Assembly: GCF_020921035.1 (NCBI RefSeq)
Contig: NC_063152.1
Coordinates: 9,934,001-9,998,000 of the forward strand
Length of the DNA stretch: 64,000 bases
Reading direction: 5' to 3'
Source: Rhodamnia argentea
Taxonomy: Eukaryota > Streptophyta > Magnoliopsida > Myrtales > Myrtaceae
Part shown: positions 47,755 to 58,500 of the stretch, one piece after another
Position numbering within the stretch: position 1 is the stretch's first letter
Layout: each line of letters starts with the position of its first letter
The notes under the pieces: model-generated
What the model saw: the letters and a program-made list of their open reading frames with translations, nothing else
Told to the model about the DNA's origin: nothing
The model's database searches: none
Position numbers and translations under genes: made by a program

Positions 47755-48123
47755 TTAGAGGTGTTTTAGGCAATGTAAGTAATGTAAAAAAACGGAGGAG
47801 ATAGTAAATTGTCTGCCAAATTTATGGCTCAAGCATAAGATATTACTACGGCATACATCACAAGCACAAATGGAACCAAGATCGCCAAACTTATGGCTCA
47901 AGCATAAGCATAACATATTACTATGGCATACCGAATATGCACAAATGGGACCAAGATCATCAAGGCAATACATAATCCTTGAGTGATCTTTGTACAACCG
48001 CTTCCGCAGAGTTTTAATCTTTTCATCCATGTGTTTGAAACGACGTGCAAGGGAACTTTGCAACTTTAACAAGGAAGCATCAAACTTCCCATGCATAATG
48101 AAACCTCTTGAAAATACTTTCAA
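47755..48123 (-). pseudogene. Second Dicer-like (DCL3-type) fragment, opposite strand
   Basis: The reverse strand is open for 122 codons. FKHMDEKIKTLRKRLYKDHS followed by IMYCLDDLGPICAY corresponds to a region C-terminal to the helicase in plant DCL3, where I recall a similar KIKTLxKxL...LYCLDDLGLICAYE. After that the frame repeats itself (DLGPICAY...LSHKFG then DLGSICAC...LSHKFG), an internal duplication of about 75 bp, and loses resemblance. It is inverted relative to the helicase fragment at 46187-46770, so the two cannot be one transcript. Confidence 0.5.
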
Positions 48124-49190
48124 CCAACGTATGTAAAATGTGACATGAGATATTCAAGTATCATGAAGTGAACAAACATGTGCATTCAATTATGAATATC
48201 TTGGACCATGAAGCTACCATCTTTCCTTCAAATATGCATTTGAAAACTAATGTTGGTCCAAGAACTGACATATATTTTTGCAGATGAAACATATACTTCC
48301 ATATCTCTATCTTGCCCTCGACAGTGTATATATGTCCATGTAAATATGTATCCATATGAGTAGGCTATGCCTTCATGATAATGTAATCAATGCTCTTGAG
48401 CTTCGATATCTGTGCGCCACAATGCACAGCGGAGGAAACCCCTAAAATCATGATATTTCTCTTATCAGTGGCAAGTGGAATTAAACATCATTCAAATTAT
48501 ATTTGATATTTTGTCACAAAAGATAAAAGGTTGTCCTCTCTTCAATGAGGTTTTTAAGTTCTTTACTTATTGCTGCTATGCTTGATATACATTGTACTTG
48601 AGTCACTTGAATTCCATGTTAGCATTTGTGATATGGCTGAAATGTTGTATATCATTACCTTTGAATTGCTGCCATATTCTTACCATGCAAAGTGGATATC
48701 TTGAAGAAACTTTGAATTGAATAGATTAATTCATTTAAGTCCTTTCAATTATGAATATACATCAGGTGGATATCTCTGCTTCTTGTCCTCATTACTATTG
48801 ACAACATTAATGAGGAAAATCTACTCGACCGTCGCAGACTACCATCCATCGCTGCTGCTCGTCCACGGTGACCGTCGAAGACCACCGCCGCCGCCCGCCC
48901 GCTGCTGCCCACTGCCACCCGACAACGGCCACCACCGCCCCCCACCGATCGCCACCGCTCACCGACCATCGCCCGCCGCCTCCGCCGTCGACCGCCGTTT
49001 TTTTTTTTTTCAAAAAGTAAAATACTTTACAAAGTTTATTTTTCACCAAACAACATTTATGTCAAAATTATTTTTCAATGTGTTTTTAAAATTCACTTTA
49101 TCGAACAATACTTGCATTTTGGAAAAGACCTTTAACCCGAAAGTATTTGCATTTTCTCAAAGTCCATTGGCCAAATGCTGAATCAGGCTC
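48124..49190. repeat. Intergenic DNA with GC-rich repeat core
   Basis: AT-rich flanks surround a C-rich core at 48830-49000 made of CCGCC/CACCG units, followed by a poly-T run and a TTTCACCAAACAACATTTAT tail resembling dispersed plant repeats. The 154-codon frame across it is proline-rich by composition only and is not called a gene. Confidence 0.4.
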
Positions 49191-49386
49191 ATAGACCATG
49201 AACATCATGGGGGCGAGGACCCAAGTGAATGACTCCACGTCACATTTTCACCAACCACCGTGGCAGGCCACTGCCGGCATATACAGGCAGCAAAGGAACA
49301 GTAAAGTCAGAGTCAATGACTCTCAAAGGAAAATCTCAGTAAACACGATCTCCTTTAACCAATAGCTGACGACATGATTTCTAGCT

Positions 49387-49524
49387 TCAATCGTACATGG
49401 ATACGCCTTTAATTTTAGCAACAGCAACGAGCTTTTCACATTCGCGGACCAGAGGCATTTCATCGAACAAGTTGAGCGCACCGGAATAACTGAATGCGGT
49501 CACGAAATCGAAATTGTTTCTCGT
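49387..49524 (-). other. Possible terminal exon, unrecognised protein
   Basis: On the reverse strand a TTTTAG acceptor is followed by 45 codons and a stop. The reading NNFDFVTAFSYSGALNLFDE then MPLVRECEKLVAVAKIKG looks like real protein, but I cannot name the family. A possible upstream exon near 49862-49675 ends at G|GTAATG, yet its open frame does not join this one in phase. The plus strand is open too, so chance is possible. Confidence 0.2.
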
Positions 49525-51736
49525 CTAAAATCAACGTTTAAACAACAACTTCATCACGAATCATCAATTAACAGCTCAGATTTTCAGTGATTCGCACATG
49601 AGTTAAATAAAAAACACAGCTTGGTCTTGTACCTCTCCAAAACAGGGTAGAAAAGAGGCAAATGACATTACCTGGCTTATCAGCTACTCCAGGGACAGCG
49701 ACAAGGATACAACAACCCTTCACGATCGTCTACAGACAGGGCAAGACCGATGGCTTCGGACGAGGTTTACTCCCATCGTATCTCCTCGGCCGAAGAGCAG
49801 AGCAATCTCCGATACTCTTCCGGAGGTGAAGCCTGCGGTGATGAACGACAATATATGGTACCAGGATGATGGGAATCTGAACTATCAAGCACACTTCAGT
49901 TCGAATTCAGATGTTTGAGTTTTCGGCCAAGGAACTAAAAGTGACTGGGATGGTGAATGACGGCTGGTGAACTGCCGGTGGTGAACGGCGAATGGCTGCC
50001 GTCGATCTATGGCTGGCGGGTAAGAGGCAACCGATTTCTGGAGGGTTTTTTTTCCTGGATCTTTCTCTGTAGTCTGTAGGTAAAAGGGCAAAAGAACAGG
50101 TTATTCTTCTCAAGGGTACTGCATGATCATGTCAAGAGGCGCGATCTCGAGGAGCGAATTCAAATTTTACGACGTCAAATATGATATTCTAAATAATCAA
50201 TCGGCTGCTCAGTGGACATGTTGAAACCTTTTTTAATCGAATCAAAGATCTCTAAAACTAACACAAAATTAAAAATAAACAAAAATTCTAAAAAAAATGT
50301 CCGGTCAAGCATCAAATTCTTTAACTTGACCAAAATTCAACCTTTGATTATTTTCTATAAAAATTTGAAATTTAATTGACTGCCTAATTCTACACACTTA
50401 TGCTAAATTGACACCTATACGCAATTTTTTTTTATGCTTTTTGCAATTTTGACCGAGGTGAGCCAAGGGTTAAATTTTTTTTATGCTTTTACGGCCGTCA
50501 ACATGATTCATCCCCTTCTAAGCGCACATCCGACACGGGTGAACATTTGATTCTCATTAATTAAATGTTCCTGCCATGTGGTCAATGGTCAACGCGATCT
50601 TATTGATTTCTTCCACATGTTATCGGTGTCTTATCTGCTCTTTAGGTTAATCATCCCGGTATTGAGTCTATCCAAGGATTTGCACTCGACCATTATGGGA
50701 ACCACTAAACCGATCGAGCAAGATGAAGATAGGACGTATGAATGCAGCGCGGGCCTCAACTTAGACATTAGACCCTCGGAAGCGTTCTTCAATATGTTAC
50801 ATTTTGTTCCATCCTTTTGCTTTATTTCTCGTGTCTATTTTAACAATTCCGCTAGTTATTTCAAGTTGCCCGATGTCGTGATGCCTTTCGACCAAGCCCC
50901 GCCTCGTTTCGTTGCGCAGTAGATGGAACAAGTGTACGCGATTCTCTCTAGTTAGACATCGGCTCCAGCTCTTTTGTGCAGCATACAAACTCGTTTGTCG
51001 GTGTTTTTATGTTAAGATCCAATTTCCGGACGTTACGATGCTGACCACAAGTGCAACACGCTACACCATAAAGAAGTCCGTATACTACTTAAAAGAGCGA
51101 GATCAGCAGTCCCGGGACTCGAAATGTTGGGGTTGCAGAGTCGAGCTACATTGGCAGGTTGCCCGCACCATCGGCCAAGGACATAACATAGAACAAAGTC
51201 GCTATCGAAGTACCACATTCCAAGTTTCCTTGTTCAATCGATCGGGTCAAGAAGACATTCGTGTCTTATTCCACTACAATCACGGCCGTTGGTCTGTGCC
51301 ATCGACATGCTGTCTTCTTATCAAGATCATATTATCGTCACCTCCACCACCATGAAGCTCACCATCGTCGCATTTCTCGTTACCACTTCCAAGGGAAACC
51401 TCGCTACGAGAGCTTTACTTGACCAAAAAAAAAAAAAAAACGTTACGAGTGTTGTTAATTATAATATAGAATAACAACGAGTACATAATTAAATATGAAG
51501 ACGATAGAAACTATAAAAAAAGATATTGAACATAGGAAAAAAAATTATAATGTCGCGTTAATTATAATATAGGATAACAACGGGTACATAATAAAATTTC
51601 ACGAATGGGCGAGAAGTGGGATTACACGCATGCTCCACTTTGGAAAAAGACATCGCTAGTTGAATCGAAGTATTCGGTCGTGCCAAGAAAAAAGAATTAT
51701 TAACTTTTTTTTTTCTCTTTATCAATTTCTTGAGAA
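49525..51736. other. Intergenic DNA, no recognised gene
   Basis: Short overlapping frames on both strands (49885-50113, 50578-51355) show no conserved motif. Positions 50200-50520 resemble decayed retroelement LTR sequence. A repeated phrase TTAATTATAATATAG...ATAACAACG occurs at about 51455 and 51560. Confidence 0.35.
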
Positions 51737-52252
51737 GATTTTTAAAAAAAGCCTAAAGTATTCTCATTTTCTCAATTTGAGTCTTGATGTGCATTTCTTT
51801 TCAAATAAAAACTCGAGATACCATCATTATTTCGAAAAATCTAGGCAAGGGCCGGTGCGGACCGCCTCGCCCAAGCACTCGCCAATCGCCGCCGAGGAGA
51901 CCCTCTTCGGTTGCGCCAAGGTGACCCTCGCCTAGATCTTGCGACGGTTAGCTTCGCCTGTGGCTGAAGGGGGTCACCTCCTATCCCTCGCCCAAGCGAA
52001 GTCGTCGATGTCGCCTTGCCCAACCCTAGCCGGTGGCCAGTTGTTGCCCGAGATTGGTTATCGACAAAAAGAATGGGAAAAAAATGAAAAAAAGAAAGAA
52101 AGAAAAATGAAAAAAATTTGAAAAAAAATCATAACAACTAAATGAAGAAAATGCTTTTAGTCAGGCCCTTCTTTAAATAAGCATTTTAAACTCTTATTTA
52201 AAATAATATTCGCTTCAAATTCTTTTTCGAGAGTCTTTTATTTAGAATTTTC
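51737..52252. mobile_element. GC-cored inverted-repeat element, copy B
   Basis: The same architecture as 16531-17326: an outer arm with TTTCAAATAAAA on the left and, on the right, CTTATTTAAAATAATATTCG and TATTTAGAATTTTC. The inner A-rich stretch (GAAAAAAAGAAAGAAAG) and the GC-rich core (51845-52060; CCTCGCC, CAAGG units) are shared in kind. The arms are more diverged than in copy A. No coding capacity. It lies just upstream of the allantoinase promoter. Confidence 0.5.
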
Positions 52253-52286
52253 ACAAACTTCTTCGTCATATTGTTTTGGAGTCTGA

Positions 52287-52394
52287 CACGTGACGCAAGA
52301 CATTGGACAGATCCTAGAGCCATGCGTACCGTACTCATGTGCCACGTGTCAGTGGACCATTGGTTGGCAAGTCATCTTGTTGGACAGCCACGTG
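52287..52394 (+). promoter_or_regulatory. Three G-boxes upstream of allantoinase
   Basis: Three perfect CACGTG palindromes lie at about 52287, 52343 and 52389, 190-300 bases before the allantoinase ATG. The middle one reads CCACGTGTC, an ABRE-type context; the last CCACGTGGTC is a perfect extended G-box. bZIP and bHLH factors bind such sites, including ABA- and light-signalling factors. Direct control of this gene is inferred from position only. Confidence 0.6.
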
Positions 52395-52532
52395 GTCAGA
52401 GCAGCTCCCCGTGGAATCTCGAAGGGTGTTCTTTCTTCTTACCCAAAATAAGAGGAGGGCGAAGAAACGACAAGAGGAGCTGAAATATGAACACTGTTTC
52501 GTGACTCTTGGGAGCGAATTCCTGTGAAGCGC

Positions 52533-52582
52533 GCTCTCTCTCTCTCTGCGTCATCGAGATTCTAGAGAGAGAGAGAGAGAGG
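52533..52582 (+). repeat. CT/GA inverted microsatellite in the ALN 5' leader
   Basis: A (CT)7 tract (about 52533-52546) and an (AG)9 tract (about 52564-52581) face each other over a roughly 17-base spacer, ending two bases before the ATG. As RNA the arms could pair. GA/CT leader repeats are common in plant 5' UTRs. Confidence 0.8.
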
Positions 52583-52583
52583 G

Positions 52584-55500
52584 ATGGAACTTCTGCAATG
52601 GCGGATTCTCCCGGTGCTGATACTGCTGGCTTCTTTCGCCATCTATCTCTACGTGAAGGAGCCGTCGGAGGTCAGGTTTTCGCGTTGCTCTCGTGCCTTT
52701 TTTACCTCTTCGACTAATCGTCGTCGTCGTCGTCGTCGTCGTCCTCACGAGTCCAACTTCTCTGAGAGATTATGTTCGTTTTTGGGAAACAAGATTGTGC
52801 AAGAAGCGATCGGTTCAGTGTAGAAGCTTCTTACTCGGCCTTTGTTGGGACATACAGAGCATTGATGCTCTATCACGCGCTCGCTTTGAACACGCAGCGT
52901 CGCGGATTTAGCGAACTGAAATGGACTTTCTTGTTTGCGATTGAGGTTTCTAAGGGTTGCGCGTCGACTGCTTTGCTAGTAAATTAGCGAAGCGAAATGC
53001 TAATGGAAGTTTTGGCGATGCGCGTTACAGGTTCCCCGCAGTGGTTGCAGCCTTTTGCCGCACTACCATTATTGGATAAAGAGCAAGCGCATAGTGACGC
53101 CGGATGGGATCATTTCCGGCGCAGGTTTGTTTCTCAACGGGCGTTGCTCTATAGTCTTCCCTTGCTGAATTATTTGCATTAAAATTCTGGGTCCTTGTTG
53201 GCATTGAAATAATCTGCGACTCGAAGTGAGCACTAAAGTTTGCTTTTTTGAGGTAGAAGTAGATGTAACTGCCTCATCAGCTTTGTGCTTTCTAGGAAAA
53301 CCTTACTTGGCTGTCCCTATGGATTTATAGCAAAGGTTTGGTTTAACGTCTAACTTGTTTGTGCTTCTGATGGATGTTTATGAGCAGTTGAGGTGAAGGG
53401 GAAATTCATTACCTCTGTTGTAACGGAGAATGATTGGCGAGGGACTTCCAAAGGAGAGCAAGTAATTGATTACGGAGAGGCTGTGGTCATGCCTGGCTTG
53501 GTTGATGTGTAAGATGCATCTCTGCTCCAGATAATGGTTCTATCTTATCAATATCAACCGGAAAAAGGTTTTAGGAGATAGTATATATACACATCGGATG
53601 AGAAACAGAGAGGGCGGTCTATAAAAGCAACATGACCATTTTTACCTTCATGCTTTGAGTCTTTCTGTCGTATTCAGAAGGTTGGAAGGGGAAACGGGAA
53701 ATGGATGATTGGAATAGTGATCTAATTTAAATTAAGTACAGCGTGCTTATTTTTCACTAATTTGTTTCTAATTGGGTGTCTACTGCCAAATATGCATCAG
53801 ATCCTTGTATAAACTTATGTATTATGCTTGAGAGTTGAGTAATTATTCTTTTTCGAAAAACTTACAATAGATTACATTGTTCAAAATGTCTGAGGCAGGC
53901 ATGCACATCTCGATGACCCAGGAAGAGCTGATTGGGAAGGATTTCCTTCAGGAACTAAAGCAGCTGCTGCTGGTAAGCTAGAGTCCCTTCAAGTTTCTGC
54001 ACTGCAGTGATATCTGAGTTGATACTCAGATGAATATCTTCGAATACTAGTGAAGAGCAGCTGATGTTCCATCGACTAAATCATCTTTCCTTACAAGAAA
54101 ACTTGCTTGAACTTCACATAGAGTGCTTGCCCTTGCTAATTTGTAAGCTTTACTTGAGCGATTTTCCTTATGCAGGTGGAATAACAACGTTGATTGATAT
54201 GCCCCTCAATAGTTTTCCCTCGACTACTTCGACGGAAAGCCTGGAACTGAAGGTACGAGAAGTAGGGAGGTTGATCAGCTCTTTTTTCTGGCGAGCAACC
54301 ATATGTTGCCGAAAACTATGCACTGCATTTTTCAGATCCCTCTGGTCTATATTTATCTTCATAGCCCTTATCCGGGCCTCATAGAAAGAAATATGAGCCT
54401 TGTGTATCCGGTTTCTGTTCTCTTTATAACATGTAAGTTTGCAGTTTCTATTTATGATTTTCCAACTTCCTTGGCAGATTAAGGCTGCAGAGAAGAACAT
54501 TTACGTCGATGTCGGTATGAACTGAAAATGACACATGAGCATGCTAGATTTCATTTGTGAGGTGCATGTGAATTTGGACCTTGTTTTCCACAGGTTTCTG
54601 GGGAGGTTTAGTTCCTGAAAATGCGTTCAATTCAAGCGCACTGGAAGCTCTCCTAGAGGCTGGTGTTCTTGGTCTGAAGGTACCTACCGGAGTCTCAGTG
54701 CCTTCAATTACTTCTTTATCGTATATTGCCTAGAATATCAGTATAGGATATACTATTCTGTGAATTTCTTGATTTTTTTCCTTCAATAATTGCTTCCATA
54801 GTATTGATGGTACCCTCACTGGAAGCAAAGTCACTTGTGGATAAATTTCTAGAACCCCAAAGTCATACTGTCTAAACAATTTGATATGTTATAAGTAGTC
54901 TTCCTTCCTTCCTCCTCGTCCTCCTCTTTCTCTATCTCTCTCCCCTCCCCTCCTCCTCTCTCTCCACCCCACCCCCCAAAAAAAAAATGCTGGGCCGCAA
55001 AGCAGTTAGGACTCCAGTATGAACTCTGGTGCTACTGCTTTGACTCTACCCCTTCCACCAGATTTTTTATGCTTACCAGCTTTTTAAATTAAAGTAACCA
55101 TTATTATCTTTAGTTCAACAGAATTATGACTTCCCTCTGTAACATGGCTTTACAATTTGGTTGCACAAGCCATTCCTAAGGGAAATTCTTGAAATTGGAA
55201 GTTGCCAAAATTGTAGTACGATTTCCTTTAGAGAGCTGGTAGCACTCCCTTGTTGGAAGATGACTGACATTTAGATTGAACATGTGCCATATCCCTGACA
55301 GTCAACGCTGAGTTGAATAACAGACTGAATGTCTTAGTGATTGATTCTGATCTATCGAAAAAATATACATGTATATCTAAGTTGTTGATTCAGGGGATGA
55401 GAATACCCTGCAAATATAGTGTCAACTGGACAGCTCAAAAATCATGTACATGCGGTTATTAAAATTTTGAAACTCAAGATATATTACTGCAGTCACCTAA

Positions 55501-58500
55501 ATAAGTACAGTAATAAATACGCAGTCCATTTGTGCGAGTAGATAAAACTGTAGTCATAATGGGATCTGGAAGTCAAATTTTTGCCACTATGTCATTGTGG
55601 TAGGTATTTTAAAGTCCCAAGTTACAAAGATTTGATGTGAAAATTCAACTGGACCTGAACTTATTTTGTTTGACGCACTACGCCATTATTTGCATGGTTT
55701 TAGGTACTTGCGCTGCAAGTACTATTAACAAGTAAGTTTCTAAGTTCTCAAGAAAACAGTAACATGAGGCCATGAAGTAAAAAAAACGAAAACTTTTTAT
55801 TTGTGCCGATTTGCTATCTGAAAATTTCACTGTCTTTGTTTTGTAGTCCTTTATGTGTCCCTCGGGAATCAACGACTTTCCCATGACAAATGCCAATCAC
55901 ATCAAGGTTTGTCACAAGACACTCATTTTCACTTTTGAGCTCCAATATTTTAAGAGGCCTCAAACTGCTCGTTACAACTTTGATTTTAGTATCAACTAGT
56001 ACTTTGTGGTACATGTTATATATCAATGCTTTATAGATGCTTTTGTCAAAGCTCCTTTAAATGACCTGAGATCAAAACTATTGCTCGAATTAGTTTTGTT
56101 GTTTGAAAAAATTGAGCCACTTTGTGCTCGTGCGTTATAGTAGATGGATCAATGATCTTCCATCAATTATTTATGCAGGAAGGATTGTTGGTGTTAGCGA
56201 AATATAGGAGACCATTGCTCGTTCATGCAGAAATTCAACTAGACTCCGAAAGCCACTTGGATCTAAATACAGAAGATGCCCGATCTTATTCCACCTATCT
56301 GAAGACAAGGCCACCTGCATGGCAAGATTCCCCTACAAATTGATTAGAAATTTTACAACTATTTATATATGACAATCGGAGTTAGATTTTTAACTTGTGG
56401 AGGCGATCGATATTATAGTCTAATGGAGTAGCTGATGTTTCATTAAGATTGTTTAGTTATCTGGACCTATGATCTAGCTTATCACCCTCCAAAATATTTC
56501 CTCAGAAGTATTTTCTAGCAACCGGCTTCCAATCCTCATCTTGTTGCTTTAATCAATGTTTTACTCATGAAAGATGCATTAGTAGAATGGAAATATTTTT
56601 CAAATTCCAAATGGTAGATTGTCTTCCATGATAGAATTTCAGAAAATGCTTTGTCGCATTTAGTGTTCGTAATTTTATCAAATTCGGCCGTTTATAGGCA
56701 CAAAAATAGGAGAAAGGCTTTGCTTGAATAAGGTGGATGAGTTTCTTTGAAAAGTACTGTACGATATGTTTGTAAAGTTTTGCCAGCCTAGCGTAAGAGA
56801 ATTATCATGTCAAAGTCTTCGCCCAATCAAGTCAAATTATGAACTCATCTACCTCTATTTTTAGAAGATCTCTTGCGGCAGTGTTGGATGAACATGTGGC
56901 TAGGAAATTCATATCGATTAATTTATATAAACAGGGAGGAGGCAGCTATTCGTGAGCTTTTAACTGTGACAAAGGACACAAGGATTGGTGGCTCTGCCGA
57001 AGGAGCTCATCTTCACATTGTTCATTTGTCTGATGCAAGTTCGTCCTTGGATTTGATAAAGGTATATCATCTTTATCAGCTCTTGTAATGGGATCTCTTG
57101 AGAAGTTTCTCATCCAGTGGATATACAAACATACCACAAGTGGAAATTTGCTTTATTCTTTGCTGGACTTTGATGGATGACGTGCTTAAAGGGAGATTAT
57201 ATACCTCCCCATTATTGCGCTCTGAGTTCAGTTGGAGGGTCCTAATACAAATTGTTAACTTCAGCTGGACTAAGGATTTTGACGTCCTATGATGATTAGT
57301 CTGATGATTAATTTCAGACACCTTTTAACCAAAACTAGTTTCTTGAGCCCTTTTGTTTTTTGGGTAAGGAAAATTTTTTTGGGTAAGGGTCTTGAGCCCT
57401 TTTGTTTTTTTTTTTTTTTGGGTAAAGTGTGTCTTGAGCCTTTTTGGTTTTTTTGGTAAGGTGGAAATTTTTTTGGTAAGGTTCCTTTTTGTTCTTCTCT
57501 TGTCTGTCTAAAAATGTTTATTCATCCATTTTCTAGAATGACTATGCAAGGTTTTCTCAGTGAAGTGAGTCGTGATCAGTCTACTATAATTGTTATTAGT
57601 TGTTGTAATTTTCTATGACTGCAACACTAGTTTTTCCTATCTTATGCAGGAGAACTAAATCTTATTTTATTTTCTGTTTTGCACAGGAAGCAAAAGTTAA
57701 TGGTGACAGTTTAAGTGTTGAGACTTGTCCCCATTACCTAGCTTTCACAGCAGAAGAAATTGAGGATGGAGATACACGCTTTAAATGTGCTCCCCCCATC
57801 CGTGATGCGTCTAATAGAGAAAAGTTGTGGGATGCTTTAATGGTACTATTGATTTTCTGGATTCCCTACGTGCCACCTACCCCATCCTCTTAATTTGGTT
57901 GGTTTATATATCAGGGTGGCCACATTGACATGCTGAGTTCTGACCATTCGCCAACAGTTCCGGAGCTGAAACTACTAAGTGATGGCAATTTTTTGAGAGC
58001 TTGGGGTGGAATTTCTGGCTTGCAGGTTTGTCTATCTTTATAATTTACATTGACTAATGTAAGCATGTATCTCCATTATGTCCTATACCTGCTAAAGCTT
58101 GCATGACTCAGCTGTGATTAATTGATTAATAAGAATCTGTAATAACCATTGGCTCAGATGTGCCAAAAATCTGTAATACCATGGCCACAAAAGAAACTAC
58201 TGACAAATACTAATCTTTTGGTTAATGGAGAAGGTTAGGTGTTATAACTGATGGTTGAATTTGATTGCTCTTATCAGATTCAGGGTTCTGACATTAATCA
58301 CTATAGGATTGCAAAAGTGCTTTGTTGCAGCGTCTTTTGGCACTTTTAAACCAAGACCGCTTTATCACTTATTATTATAGGCATTATCAGAGGGTTCTAT
58401 GTCAGGACACTATGGGTTTATTTCCTACTCATATTGTTTAAGCAGACGACATTTTAGCATCCGATAAATTAAGCATGCACATGCATAATTGGCTGTGGAG

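Noticed and set aside
48717..49181. 154-codon proline/arginine-rich frame
   Set aside because: Composition comes from a GC-rich repeat core flanked by AT-rich repeat DNA; the reverse strand is equally open.
50578..51355. Overlapping frames of 114 and 147 codons
   Set aside because: No domain or splice support; they overlap each other in different frames and sit beside LTR-like debris.
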